A stretch of DNA of 64,000 bases from Hymenobacter negativus (GCF_017571495.1 NZ_JAGETZ010000014.1:62001-126000); one strand, 5' to 3'. Shown: positions 8,379-16,665, counted from the first letter of the stretch. Notes: generated by a model not told the origin, from the letters alone. Numbers and translations are program-made.

Positions 8379-8483
8379 AACGGTCATGCTGAGCGCAGCC
8401 GAGCATCTCGGCCGCAATAGTAACCCTATTGACAGGATTACTGCTGCGGCAGAGATGCTGCGGCTGCGCTCAGCATGACCGTT
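8379..8483. repeat. REP-like palindrome, copy A
   Basis: Left arm 8379-8423 (starting AACGGTCATGCTGAGCGCAG) and right arm 8438-8483 are reverse complements over about 45 bases with few differences and one single-base indel. The core GTCATGCTGAGC followed by GCATCTC recurs at 15604-15641, 16666-16770 and, decayed, at 48221-48361. The copy lies between nth and the gene at 8561. Confidence 0.9.
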
Positions 8484-8560
8484 ATTACATGTACCAGCTG
8501 GCAGCTGCTACGCCCGTCGGCGGGACATGTGCAATGGGAACCACAAAAAGTTGAATGGGC

Positions 8561-8791
8561 TCAGGACTTGCTCAAAAAAGTGCGCGAGTAGCGCAAAATG
8601 GCCTCGGAGGTTTCGGGCCGCGGTTCCCGACGTACGCCGTCGAGAGCCCGCTGGGCCAAAAGAAGGTCGGCGCAGGTCGCGGCCAAGTCCGGGTCGTGCT
8701 GCAATGCCTCCTCTACCTCGCGCTGCCTTTCAGGAGGCAATTCGTTGTACACATACTGGAGAAGTGTCGAATGGGGTAAGATTTGAATCAT
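8561..8791 (-). CDS. Small protein overlapping the ECF sigma gene (putative anti-sigma-like partner)
   Basis: 76 residues (MIQILPHSTLLQYVYNELPP then a charged helical stretch REVEEALQHDPDLAATCADL). It starts 62 bases inside the 3' end of the upstream sigma-factor gene in another frame, so the two are translationally coupled. Position and the 'N-terminal short helix then EVEEALQHDPDL' layout are like the N-terminal part of Bacteroidota anti-sigma factors, but there is no membrane segment, and the single Cys gives no zinc-binding HCC motif. Function is therefore only suggested by context. Confidence 0.7.
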   Translation of the reverse strand: MIQILPHSTLLQYVYNELPPERQREVEEALQHDPDLAATCADLLLAQRALDGVRREPRPETSEAILRYSRTFLSKS

Positions 8792-9365
8792 AGTCGAGGG
8801 AATTTGCGGTCATTTTCTTCCGCAGGTTTATCAGCGCGTAGCGCATCCGACCCAACGCGGTGTTGATGCTCACGCCGGTTGCGTCGGCAATTTCCTGGAA
8901 GCTCATGTCGCCGTAATGGCGCATCAGCAACACCTCCTTCTGGGCGGCGGGCAGTTCCTGGATTAACGCCCGAAGGCGGGTATGGGTTTCTTCGCGGGCC
9001 AGGATATCATCCGGGCCGTCGTCGGCAATGCTTAGGGTGTTGCTCAGCATCTCGTTGTCGGTGAGGCTGATGTGGGGCACGCGCTTGCCCCGCCGGAACG
9101 AGTCGATGGCTAAGTTATGCGCAATGCGGCAAATCCAGGGCGCAAATTTGCCCTCTTCGTTGTAGCGCCCGCCCTTCATGGTGTGAATGGCCTTGATGAA
9201 CGTATCCTGCAAGAGGTCCTCGGCCACGTCTTCATCGCGCACGATGAGGAGGATGGTCGTGAACACACGACTGCGATGCCGCTCCAGGAGGATGGCGAAA
9301 GCGGATTCCTGGCCAGCCAGGTAGAGCGAAATGAGCGCGGAGTCGCTCGGGTGCAAGAGGTCCAT
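8730..9365 (-). CDS. ECF-type RNA polymerase sigma-70 factor
   Basis: 211 residues. Region 2 spans about residues 20-95 (FAILLERHRSRVFTTILLIV, DVAEDLLQDTFIKAI, FAPWICRIAHNLAIDSFRR) and region 4 about 130-185 (IQELPAAQKEVLLMRHYGD, SFQEIADATGVSINTALGRM, the helix-turn-helix). These are diagnostic for extracytoplasmic-function sigma factors. A tail of about 25 residues follows region 4 and is encoded by the segment shared with the downstream small gene. The promoter at 9478-9509 has primary-sigma consensus, so expression need not depend on the factor itself. Confidence 0.92.
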   Translation of the reverse strand: MDLLHPSDSALISLYLAGQESAFAILLERHRSRVFTTILLIVRDEDVAEDLLQDTFIKAIHTMKGGRYNEEGKFAPWICRIAHNLAIDSFRRGKRVPHISLTDNEMLSNTLSIADDGPDDILAREETHTRLRALIQELPAAQKEVLLMRHYGDMSFQEIADATGVSINTALGRMRYALINLRKKMTANSLDYDSNLTPFDTSPVCVQRIAS

Positions 9366-9477
9366 AAAGGGCTACGGAATAAGGGAACGTAGAGCTTTAG
9401 GCCATAGTATGCAGTTACCGAGAAAAAAATTGGAGAGCGACGCGAGGGCTGTGATTTCTAGCCCGCTAGAATCAGAC

Positions 9478-9509
9478 CAAATGTAGAAATATGGAATCCA
9501 CTTGCGCAA
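9478..9509 (-). promoter_or_regulatory. Promoter of the ECF sigma operon
   Basis: On the minus strand TTG (9507-9509) is followed after 21 bases by a perfect TAnnTTTG (TACATTTG, 9478-9485). The leader to the sigma ATG would be about 105 bases. Confidence 0.65.
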
Positions 9510-9614
9510 TAGGCACCGGTCAAAAGAAGCCAAAATCTTTTTGCAAAAACCGAGCAACCTTCCTTAAAACTTCATCTAGGCCGTTTTTTGAGAAAACTGC
9601 TTAGTCTTTTTTTT

Positions 9615-9637
9615 AAAAAAAAGTTTCCAACCGAAAC
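9615..9637 (-). terminator. Short terminator of the 9666 gene
   Basis: On the minus strand a 5-bp stem GTTTC/GAAAC with a five-base loop is followed by eight Ts, 29 bases after the stop codon of the upstream gene. Confidence 0.55.
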
Positions 9638-9665
9638 CTAAAAATTTATGTCCTTGCTACTGGAC

Positions 9666-10082
9666 TCATTGAGCGAGCCAGTGATAGGCAGCGGCTTCGT
9701 CGGTAAAGAGGCCCGATTGGTAGCTTTGCTCGGGCCCGTAAGCCGCGCTCGGCGCTGATACAGCGCCCGCCAAACCAACGGACGCCTGCTGCTGAGTGGC
9801 GCGTAGGGGCGAAATGAGGAAGGCCATGCGAACGGGCGCGACGTAGCGGCCGACGAGCTGGGGAAAGAAACTGGTATCCAGCCACAGGGTCAGGGCCGGC
9901 GAGGCCAACTCTTCGCGGCGGCGCAGGTCGAGGAGCCAGCGCCAGCAGCCTAGCGCATCGCCGGCTGCGAGAATGGCTAGGTAGCCCCGTTGCAGCTCGG
10001 GCTCCGAGATTTCACGCTGCCAGCGGGCAATGATGGCCGGCAGGTCGGGGCGGGGCGTTATTTCCAAACCAAAATCGGACAT
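9666..10082 (-). CDS. Hypothetical protein, 138 residues
   Basis: No named family recognised. The sequence (IITPRP-like start ITPRPDLPAIIARWQREI, then GYLAILAAGDALGCWRWLLDLRRREEL, LVGRYVAPVRMAFLISPLR) reads as a soluble alpha/beta protein, with a short beta strand in WLLDLR and a helix-strand rhythm like SpoIIAA/STAS-type folds; that is a guess. No signal peptide or membrane segment. It is divergently oriented to the MFS transporter and has its own short terminator. Such lone STAS-like hypothetical genes are frequent in this group. Confidence 0.65.
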   Translation of the reverse strand: MSDFGLEITPRPDLPAIIARWQREISEPELQRGYLAILAAGDALGCWRWLLDLRRREELASPALTLWLDTSFFPQLVGRYVAPVRMAFLISPLRATQQQASVGLAGAVSAPSAAYGPEQSYQSGLFTDEAAAYHWLAQ

Positions 10083-10167
10083 AGGGGAGCGGAGAGCAGG
10101 CAGCAGCTAATGCACAAGATAGGCCTAAGTACGGGGCTCATCCAACCTAGCCGCCTCGGGTGGAGTT

Positions 10168-10175
10168 TACCTTTG
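10168..10175 (+). promoter_or_regulatory. TAnnTTTG element upstream of the MFS gene
   Basis: Perfect TACCTTTG, 35 bases before the ATG at 10211. No good TTG element is seen at the usual distance upstream. It lies inside the longest open frame (GTG 10160), which supports the ATG as the true start. Confidence 0.5.
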
Positions 10176-10210
10176 CGGCGGGCCGCTCCACCGACCGCTT
10201 TGTTGATTCT

Positions 10211-11488
10211 ATGCTTCCAACTCCTGACGAAACCCCGGCCCACGACCCTTACGCGGCCCTGCGCATTCCCGATTTTCGCCGCCTGGTATCGGCCCGTACC
10301 TTGCTCACGGTGGCCACGCGGGTGCAGGGCCTGGTGGTGAGCTGGCAGATTTATCACCTCACCAACAACCCGCTGGCGCTGGGAATGATTGGCTTATCGG
10401 AAGCGGTGCCCAGCATCGTGGTGTCGCTTTATGCCGGCTACGTGGCCGATTCGGTGCGGCGTAAGAACATTGTAGTGGTGGCGCTGGCGCTGCTGCTGCT
10501 GTGCGCGGCAGCGCTGGCATTTTTTGCCAGTCCCTACGGTATTGGGCTGCTGGCGAAAGATTCGCTCTATACGCTGCCGCTGTACGGGGTGATTTTTGTG
10601 AGTGGCTTGGCGCGGGGCTTTATGGGGCCGGCCTTGTTTGCGTTTATGCCGCAGCTGCTGCCCGACCGGGTGCTGCTACCCAATGCCATCACCTGGAACA
10701 GCACGACGTACCAGGCCTCGTCGGTGCTGGGGCCGGCCGTGGGCGGCTACCTTATTGCCACGCTGGGCGTGGCCGATTCGTACCTGGTAAGTACGGGGCT
10801 GCTGGGGCTGGCGCTGTTTCAGTTCATTCGCATTGCCGACCGGCCGCTGCCGCCCACGGAAGGCGAGCGGCTCAATCTGAAAGATAGCGTGCTGAGCGGG
10901 TTGCGGTTTATTTTCAGCAACCAGCTGGTGCTGGCGGCCCTGTCGCTGGATATGTTCGCGGTGCTGTTTGGGGGCGCGGTGGCGCTGCTGCCGGTGTTTG
11001 CCAAGGATATTCTGAAGGTAGGCGCGGCCGGCTTTGGGCAACTGGAAGCTGCGCCTGCTATCGGCTCGGTGCTAATGGCCATTTTTCTGACCTACTTCCC
11101 GTTGCAGCGCCGCGCCGGACGCAAGCTGCTGTGGGCGGTGGCGGGCTTCGGGCTGGCCACCATCTGCTTTGCGCTGTCGAGAAACTTCTACCTCTCGCTG
11201 GTGCTACTGTTCCTGACCGGGGTGTTCGATTCGGTGTCGGTGATTGTGCGCTCCACGCTCATTCATACCTACACGCCGGAGTATATGAAAGGCCGGGTGT
11301 CGGCGGTGAACAACATATTCATTGGGTCCAGCAACGAGATTGGGGCTTTTGAAAGCGGCGCGGCGGCCAAGCTGCTGGGCACGGTGCGCTCCGTCATCTT
11401 TGGCGGGCTGATGACGCTGCTGGTGGTGGCCATCACGGCCTGGAAGGCGGATAAGCTGCGCAAGCTGGAATCGGGGGCAGCAAAGTAG
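10211..11488 (+). CDS. MFS transporter (EntS/MFS_3-like)
   Basis: 425 residues with about 12 predicted membrane helices. The first loop has the MFS signature region SLYAGYVADSVRRKNIVV (Gly-x-x-x-Asp-x-x-x-Arg-Arg-Lys type). The layout, with VSWQIYHLTNNPLALGMIGL at the first helices and RSTLIHTYTPEYMKGRVSAVN in the C half, resembles the EntS-like siderophore-exporter subfamily, which is used broadly for unassigned exporters. The substrate cannot be read. The upstream GTG at 10160 is rejected because it precedes a TAnnTTTG promoter element. The gene runs convergently into the 42-bp tandem array and the Nudix gene. Confidence 0.85.
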   Translation: MLPTPDETPAHDPYAALRIPDFRRLVSARTLLTVATRVQGLVVSWQIYHLTNNPLALGMIGLSEAVPSIVVSLYAGYVADSVRRKNIVVVALALLLLCAAALAFFASPYGIGLLAKDSLYTLPLYGVIFVSGLARGFMGPALFAFMPQLLPDRVLLPNAITWNSTTYQASSVLGPAVGGYLIATLGVADSYLVSTGLLGLALFQFIRIADRPLPPTEGERLNLKDSVLSGLRFIFSNQLVLAALSLDMFAVLFGGAVALLPVFAKDILKVGAAGFGQLEAAPAIGSVLMAIFLTYFPLQRRAGRKLLWAVAGFGLATICFALSRNFYLSLVLLFLTGVFDSVSVIVRSTLIHTYTPEYMKGRVSAVNNIFIGSSNEIGAFESGAAAKLLGTVRSVIFGGLMTLLVVAITAWKADKLRKLESGAAK

Positions 11489-11549
11489 CCGACCCCGCCA
11501 AACCTGGGCTTGCAAGCGACGGGCAACAGTCAATTCGCAGTGCGAAGTA

Positions 11550-11843
11550 GCTTGCTGCCCGTAAATAAGGGGTTCGGGGTGCCTTGCACGCAACTGCAGG
11601 GCACCCAGAACCCCTTTTTGATGGCTTTCACACAACTGCAAGGCACCAAAAAGGGGTTTTTGATGGACTGCATGCGTCTGCAGGGCACCAAAACCCCCTT
11701 TTTGGTAGGCTGCACGCGTCTGCAGGGTACCAAAAAGGGCTTTTTGATGGACTGCATGCGTCTGCAGAGCATCAAAAAGCCCTTTTTGGTAGGCTGCACG
11801 CGTCTGCAAGGCATCAAAAAGCCCTTTTTGGTGCCTTGCAGAC
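11550..11843. repeat. 42-bp tandem repeat array of hairpin units
   Basis: Fills the gap between convergent MFS (+) and Nudix (-) genes. Six clear 42-bp units start at 11592, 11634, 11676, 11718, 11760 and 11802, with a decayed unit before them at 11550. Each unit has a TGCAG-type core, a [C/T]CAAAAA block and a G/C-run plus TTTTTG. Neighbouring units can fold into hairpins centred on GCATGC or ACGCGT, with arms such as CCCTTTTTGGTA and TACCAAAAAGGG. Because 42 is divisible by three, the array is open in several frames on both strands; these frames are not credible genes. Confidence 0.9.
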
Positions 11844-11906
11844 GCGTGCAGTCACGCGCCATCCGGGCCACGGGCTTGGTGCGTTTGCCAAAGGCAGGGG
11901 CCTTTC

Positions 11907-12545
11907 TCAATCACAAAGCGTTGGCAGGGCAGGGTTCCGGGCAAATTCCAGCATGGTTTCGAGCTGGGCCAGGGTGACGCGGTCGACGGATAAATCGAGC
12001 AGTGGCAATTCGGTGCGGTGAACCCAGCGCACTTCGGCCGTCTCGGTAGTGTGCGGCTGAATGGTGCCACCGGTGGCGCGGCACAGCACGAAAGCTTTGT
12101 AGATGTACCAGGGCTGGGGTGGATGGGCGTGCTGCTTTTTATCAAACAACGCCAGCAGGCGCACGGCTTTGGCTACGAGGCCGGTTTCTTCCCACACCTC
12201 CTTCACGGCCACTTCAAAGGGCGTGTAGCCCACATCGGCCCAGCCGCCGGGCAACGACCACCGGTTGCCATCCAGCTTTTCCTGCACCATCAGCAGTTCA
12301 TCGGTACCCCGGAAGAGCACGGCGCGGATATCCACCTTTGGCGTGGGGTAGCCGGTTTCGGCGGCAAAAATGGCATCGAGCTGGGCCACCGGCTCGCCGG
12401 TAAGGTTGGCCAGCATGTGCATGCTGAGGGCGTGAATTTCCTGGTAGCGCTCGGTATCGAAGCCAGTGGAAGCGTAGGCAAGGCCGGTTTGGGCGATGGC
12501 CTGCAGGCGCTGGGCAATGCCGAGCCAGTCGGTGGGGGAGGACAT
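11907..12545 (-). CDS. Nudix hydrolase (YjhB/ADP-ribose pyrophosphatase-like)
   Basis: 212 residues. An N-terminal helical domain (about 1-70, of the Nudix_N type: WLGIAQRLQAIAQTGLAYA) precedes the Nudix fold: VDIRAVLFRGTDELLMVQEK, then SLPGGWADVGYTPFEVAVKE and VWEETGL. The Nudix box carries Tyr at the first Glu position and Lys for Arg, as is usual for this subfamily, and keeps the metal-binding Glu pair. It would hydrolyse a nucleoside-diphosphate-linked compound. It lies 25 bases after the mocA stop on the same strand and may be the last gene of that operon, though a link to molybdenum cofactor is not evident. Confidence 0.88.
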   Translation of the reverse strand: MSSPTDWLGIAQRLQAIAQTGLAYASTGFDTERYQEIHALSMHMLANLTGEPVAQLDAIFAAETGYPTPKVDIRAVLFRGTDELLMVQEKLDGNRWSLPGGWADVGYTPFEVAVKEVWEETGLVAKAVRLLALFDKKQHAHPPQPWYIYKAFVLCRATGGTIQPHTTETAEVRWVHRTELPLLDLSVDRVTLAQLETMLEFARNPALPTLCD

Positions 12546-12570
12546 AAAAGAAAAGTTGAAGAGTGTGGGC

Positions 12571-13179
12571 CTAATCTACCTGCCCCGCGCTGCGCACCAG
12601 GGCAGCATATTGCTCCGGGGTATCCACGTCGAGCACCCCTTCCGGAAACGCTACCTGGCCCACGGCTGCGCCCAGGCTGGCAATGAGCCGACCGGCGCCC
12701 TGCTGCCCTTGCAGCTTCAGCAGCTCAGGCAGCACGGACTGGTGGAAAACTGCGGGCACGCCCAGCGTATCGGCATAGGCGGCAGCCACGATGAGGGCGT
12801 GGGTTTGCTGCTGCTGAGCCACTAGCTGCCGGAGCAGTTCGGGTGTGAGGAGGGGCTGGTCCGCGAGCATGATAAGGACGGCGGCGGGCGAGGTTTCGGC
12901 CAGCGCCAGCAGGCCGGCGCGGATGGAAGAGGCCATGCCGGAAGCCCATCCGGTGTTGTACACGGCGCGGATGGGCAGGCCGGCTATTTCGGGCAGCAGC
13001 TCATCGTGCAGGGCCCCGGTTACCAGGACGATGGGGGCACAGCCGCTGGCCACGGCGGTTTCGGCAGCGTGGCGCAGGAGGGTGCGGCCGTGGTAGAGCA
13101 GGAGCTGTTTGGGCTGGCCCATGCGCGTGGAGGCACCGGCGGCCAGGAGCAGCAGGGCTACGGGGGGATTGGTAGGCAT
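12571..13179 (-). CDS. mocA: Molybdenum cofactor cytidylyltransferase (MocA-like)
   Basis: 202-residue nucleotidyltransferase. The N-terminal signature LLLLAAGASTRMGQPKQLLL is the Mo-cofactor NTP-transferase motif; the metal-binding LIMLADQPLL (Asp) lies at about residue 105 and the C-terminal LDVDTPEQYAAL at about 185. Homologues join CMP to molybdopterin to form MCD, the cofactor of PaoC-type aldehyde oxidoreductases. Its place 69 bases downstream of the molybdopterin subunit gene fits that task. MobA-like GTP use cannot be excluded from sequence alone. Confidence 0.85.
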   Translation of the reverse strand: MPTNPPVALLLLAAGASTRMGQPKQLLLYHGRTLLRHAAETAVASGCAPIVLVTGALHDELLPEIAGLPIRAVYNTGWASGMASSIRAGLLALAETSPAAVLIMLADQPLLTPELLRQLVAQQQQTHALIVAAAYADTLGVPAVFHQSVLPELLKLQGQQGAGRLIASLGAAVGQVAFPEGVLDVDTPEQYAALVRSAGQVD

Positions 13180-13189
13180 GGAGATGTAA

Positions 13190-13238
13190 CTGTCATCCTG
13201 AGCATTCTGCGATTAAAGCAGAATGCTCAGGATGACAG
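13190..13238. repeat. Perfect 21-bp inverted repeat in the paoC-mocA gap (copy B)
   Basis: Arms 13190-13210 (starts CTGTCATCCTGAGCATTCTG) and 13218-13238 are perfect reverse complements around a 7-base loop. Its GTCATCCTGAGC core is close to the GTCATGCTGAGC of the REP-like family, so it is taken as a variant copy. Confidence 0.85.
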
Positions 13239-13248
13239 ATGGGATGAA

Positions 13249-15582
13249 TTAAACGGCCTTCGTGCCCAAGATTTTATTGGGGGTGATGGGCAGGTCGCGC
13301 ACGCGCTTGCCGGTGGCGTGGAACACGGCGTTGGCCACGGCGGCCGACACGCCCACCATCGAAATCTCGCCGATGCCCTTCACGCCCATGGCGTTGATGT
13401 AGGGGTCGTGCTCGTCGATGAATTCCACGGTCATATCGGGGATGTCGGCGTTCACGGGGATGTGGTAATCGGCCAGGTCGGCGTTGGTGTAGCGGGCGTA
13501 GTTGGGGTCGCGCGCGGTGGCTTCCATTAGTGCCGCGCCGATACCGAAAATGCTGCCGCCAATAATCTGGCTGCGGGCCGTTTTGGCGTTGAGAATGCGG
13601 CCGGCGGCGTGCACGCTCACCCAGCGCGTAACGCGCACGGTGCCCAACTGTGGGTCGACGTGCACCTCGCAGAAATGCGCCCCAAAGGAGTGCATGGAGT
13701 GCTTGCCCGCCGACTCTGTGTTATTGTTGGGGCCGGCAGGGTTACCAGGACGACCGGTTTCATAGCCCGCGCCGTATTTGCCCTGGCCGGTTCCTTCAAT
13801 GTCATCGAGGCCGGCGCGCTTCATCAGCGCCATAAAGTCTTCGCCTTTTGCGGGACTGGCTTTCAACTGAAGGCGACCATTTTCCATTGCCACATCCTCC
13901 GGCTTGGCCTTAAAAAGAGGCGACTTCGGGTCCTTAATGGCTATTTTGGTGAGACGCTCCCATACGTCCTGCGCTGCGGCATAGACAGACGACGATACCG
14001 TGCCTGCTGCCACCGAGCCGCCCGAGTTGGGCGCGGTGGGCAACTTGGTGTCGCCCAACTCGAAGCGGATTTTCTCGGGTGGCAGGCCCAGAGAATCGGC
14101 TGCTACCTGCGTCATCACGGTGTAGGTGCCAGTGCCGAGGTCGGTGGCGCCACTCTGCACCACGGCGTGGCCGTCGGCGTAGAGGCGCACACGGGCGGTG
14201 CCCTGCGAGTTGTGCACCGGGTAGCTGGCTGTAGCCATGCCCCAGCCCACGAGGGTATTGCCGTCGCGTGTGAGGCCGGCCTTGGGGTTGCGCTTGCTCC
14301 AGCCGAACAGCTCGGCCCCACGGGCGTAGCACTCGCGCAGGCTTTTGCTACTCCAGGGCTGGCCGGTGCTAGGGTCTTTCTCCGCGTAATTCCGCAGGCG
14401 GATTTCGATGGGGTCGATGCCCAGTTGGTAGGCCAAATCATCCATCGCACACTCTATGGCGAAGGAGCCCGGCGCCTCGCCCGGCGCCCGGGTGAAGGTG
14501 GACGTCATCACGTTGGCCCGCGCCAGCTCGTAGCTCGACTCGAAAGTGGGGCAGTCGTAGAGCAGGTTGATGATTTTGCTATTAGCCTCGGCGTAATTAT
14601 CCCAGGGCGAAGTAGTAGACGTTTTGGTATGTACCAGCGCCAGCAGCTTGCCATCTTGGGTGGCGCCTACGTTTAGCGTCTGGGTCTGGTCTTCGCGGTG
14701 GCCCATGCTCGTGAACTGCTGCTGGCGGGTGAGCACCAGCTTCACCGGCCGGCCCACAGCCTTAGCAGCCTGCACCGTGAGCACGGTGTGAGGCCAGCAT
14801 GAGCCCTTACATCCAAAGCCACCGCCAATGAACTTGGTAATGACCCGCACCTGTTCCTGCGGCAGGCCCAGCATGGTGGATAACGCCTTCTGGGTGCGCG
14901 TCACACCTTGCGTCGACTCATATACCGTGAGGCGGTCGGGGGCTTCCCACACGGCGGTGGTAGCGCCCGGCTCCATGGGGTTGTGGTGGTTGATGGCGTG
15001 CGTGTAGGTAGCCGAAAGCTTCACGGGCGCACCGGCCAGGGCCGTTTTGGCGTCGCCTCGCCGGGTGTGGCCGTCGGCCTTGCCATCCTGAATCTTCTCG
15101 GGGTTGAAGAGTTGGGCCGCTGGGTTGGTGTAGGCTGCAATGGGCTTATCGGCGGCATAGTTCACGCGCACCAGCCGGGCGGCGTGGGTGGCGCGCTCAA
15201 ATGTATCGGCTACTACCACTGCCACGGGCTGGCCAGCGTAATAAATCATGTCCGACGTCAGCGGCATGAAGCCCATAGGCGCGCCGATGGCCTTTTTGCC
15301 GTCAGCATCGTTAGGCGTCTTGGCTAGCTTGGGCAGGTTTTCGTGGGTGAAGATGGCTATCACGCCAGGCTCCTTCATGGCCACGCTGGTGTCGATGCTC
15401 TGGACGCGGCCCTTGGCGATGTCGCTGGTTTTAAGCACGCCGTAGGTGAGGCCGGGCAGGGGGTACTCGGCCGCGTATTTGGCTCGGCCCATCACCTTGT
15501 CGCGCCCGTCTACGCGGTTGAGCGGCTTGCCTACCACATTAGGCTTTGGAGATGTTTCGAAAAAAGCGGGTTCGTTTTCCAT
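13249..15582 (-). CDS. paoC: Aldehyde/xanthine dehydrogenase family molybdopterin-binding subunit (PaoC/YagR type)
   Basis: 777 residues from ATG 15582; an ATG five codons upstream at 15597 is also possible. Features of the molybdopterin subunit: VGKPLNRVDGRDKVMGRAKYA at the start, the Gly-rich FIGGGFGCKG at about residue 250, the TRAPGEAPGSFAIECAMDDLA block, GGSVAAGTVSSSV, and the catalytic Glu in GVKGIGEISMVGVSAAVANA near the C-terminus. It would oxidise aldehydes (often aromatic) at a Mo centre and pass electrons to the PaoA iron-sulfur clusters. It has no signal of its own; in E. coli the complex is exported with the Tat signal of PaoA. It lies in the order paoA-paoB-paoC-mocA. Confidence 0.92.
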   Translation of the reverse strand: MENEPAFFETSPKPNVVGKPLNRVDGRDKVMGRAKYAAEYPLPGLTYGVLKTSDIAKGRVQSIDTSVAMKEPGVIAIFTHENLPKLAKTPNDADGKKAIGAPMGFMPLTSDMIYYAGQPVAVVVADTFERATHAARLVRVNYAADKPIAAYTNPAAQLFNPEKIQDGKADGHTRRGDAKTALAGAPVKLSATYTHAINHHNPMEPGATTAVWEAPDRLTVYESTQGVTRTQKALSTMLGLPQEQVRVITKFIGGGFGCKGSCWPHTVLTVQAAKAVGRPVKLVLTRQQQFTSMGHREDQTQTLNVGATQDGKLLALVHTKTSTTSPWDNYAEANSKIINLLYDCPTFESSYELARANVMTSTFTRAPGEAPGSFAIECAMDDLAYQLGIDPIEIRLRNYAEKDPSTGQPWSSKSLRECYARGAELFGWSKRNPKAGLTRDGNTLVGWGMATASYPVHNSQGTARVRLYADGHAVVQSGATDLGTGTYTVMTQVAADSLGLPPEKIRFELGDTKLPTAPNSGGSVAAGTVSSSVYAAAQDVWERLTKIAIKDPKSPLFKAKPEDVAMENGRLQLKASPAKGEDFMALMKRAGLDDIEGTGQGKYGAGYETGRPGNPAGPNNNTESAGKHSMHSFGAHFCEVHVDPQLGTVRVTRWVSVHAAGRILNAKTARSQIIGGSIFGIGAALMEATARDPNYARYTNADLADYHIPVNADIPDMTVEFIDEHDPYINAMGVKGIGEISMVGVSAAVANAVFHATGKRVRDLPITPNKILGTKAV

Positions 15583-15603
15583 GAGAAATGGGTGCATCGA
15601 TTG

Positions 15604-15641
15604 AGAACGTCATGCCTCGGCTGCGCTCAGCATGACGTTCT
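15604..15641. repeat. REP-like palindrome in the paoB-paoC gap (copy C, deletion form)
   Basis: AGAACGTCATGC (15604-15615) pairs with GCATGACGTTCT (15630-15641). The right arm continues inward with the full family sequence CTCGGCTGCGCTCA, while the left arm lacks its counterpart, so this looks like a copy with an internal deletion. Confidence 0.85.
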
Positions 15642-15657
15642 ATAATTTTCCGGACTG

Positions 15658-16641
15658 CTACGCCTTTGCCAATTCCATCAAGGCGCGGACTAATGTATTC
15701 TGAGCCAACTCTACCTTGAAGCGGTTTTGCTCGCGGGGCTGGGCGTCGTGCACAGCAGCCGCAGCAGCGGCCCGGAAAGTTGCTTCGGTGGCCGGCGCGC
15801 CGGTTAGGATTTTCTCGGCTTCCGGCGAGCGCCAGGGCTTGGTGCCTACGCCACCCAGCGCCACCCGCGCCGAGCGAATCTGGCCGCCCTGCACATCCAG
15901 CCCCACGGCGGCTGAGGCCAGTGCGTAGGCGTACGATGTCCGCTCGCGCACCTTTAGGTAAGTGGATTTGCGAGCGTGCGTGGCGGCTGGAATGGTGATG
16001 GAAACAATCAGCTCGCCAGGTTCTAGCACGGTTTCTTTCTCGGGCGTATTGCCAGGCAGCAAGTGAAAATCGACCAGCGGCACGCGGCGCTGCTTGCCCT
16101 TGGCGTTTTCCAGCAGCAGCACAGCATCCAAGGCAGCCAGGGCCACGGGTAAGTCGCCGGGGAAAGTGGCGATGCACGCCTTGCTGGTGCCCAGAATGGC
16201 GAGGCCTTTGTTCTCGCCATCCTGCGCCGGGCAGCCGGAGCCGGGCACGCGCTTGTTGCACGGAAACGCAGTGTCGCGGAAGTAGCCGCAGCGCGTACGC
16301 TGCAAAATATTGCCCCCGATGCTGGCCATGTTGCGCAGCTGCGGCGAAGCCGCCAGCAGCAGCGACTGCGACACCGCCGGGTAGTTCTGCACCACCAGCG
16401 GGTGTTCTCCCACGTCGCTCATGCGTTCCAGCGCGCCAATGCGCAGCCCGTCGGCCGTCGGCTCGATACCTTTGAAAGCGAGCATGTTGATATCCACAAG
16501 CTGGTCGTGGTTTTCCACATTCAGCTTCATCAAATCGAGCAACGTGGTGCCGCCTGCTATGAACGCCGCGCCTTTGTTGTCGCGTACGGCGGAAGTAGCT
16601 TCTTTGGCCTGAGTAGCTTGGAGGTAGGTGAAGTCGTTCAT
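15658..16641 (-). CDS. paoB: FAD-binding subunit of aldehyde oxidoreductase (PaoB/YagS type)
   Basis: 327 residues. The FAD-binding stretch AFIAGGTTLLDLMKLNVENH (about 28-47) and NMASIGGNILQRTRCGYFRD (about 108-127) are diagnostic. After it comes a Cys-containing insertion (CNKRVPGSGCPAQDG) which, with the Cys of TRCGYF, provides the ligands of the extra [4Fe-4S] cluster known from PaoB and related subunits. It would accept electrons from PaoA and pass them to an external acceptor. Located between two REP-like palindromes. Confidence 0.92.
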   Translation of the reverse strand: MNDFTYLQATQAKEATSAVRDNKGAAFIAGGTTLLDLMKLNVENHDQLVDINMLAFKGIEPTADGLRIGALERMSDVGEHPLVVQNYPAVSQSLLLAASPQLRNMASIGGNILQRTRCGYFRDTAFPCNKRVPGSGCPAQDGENKGLAILGTSKACIATFPGDLPVALAALDAVLLLENAKGKQRRVPLVDFHLLPGNTPEKETVLEPGELIVSITIPAATHARKSTYLKVRERTSYAYALASAAVGLDVQGGQIRSARVALGGVGTKPWRSPEAEKILTGAPATEATFRAAAAAAVHDAQPREQNRFKVELAQNTLVRALMELAKA

Positions 16642-16665
16642 GATTCTGGACCTGAATAGAAGGAG

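Larger units (their letters stand above)
9366..9665. other. AT-rich intergenic segment upstream of the sigma gene
   Basis: 300 bases without a gene. It holds the promoter of the sigma factor (9478-9509) and the terminator of the gene at 9666 (9615-9637), separated by A/T-rich sequence. No other supported feature was seen. Confidence 0.7.

Noticed and set aside
11550..11843. CRISPR array
   Set aside because: Units are contiguous repeats with no unique spacers, and no cas genes are near. The same holds for 31361-31610.
11510..12021. Open frames on both strands across the 42-bp array (up to about 155 residues)
   Set aside because: The repeat period is a multiple of three, so stops are absent in several frames at once. 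The products are the same 14 residues repeated, have no start or promoter signals, and run into the Nudix gene.
12018..12686. 222-residue frame on the plus strand across the Nudix and mocA genes
   Set aside because: It is antisense to two well-supported genes and their intergenic gap.
13609..14676. 355-residue frame on the plus strand opposite paoC
   Set aside because: It is the complement of conserved paoC codons in a GC-rich gene; composition is His/Gly/Ala/Arg-rich with no domain.
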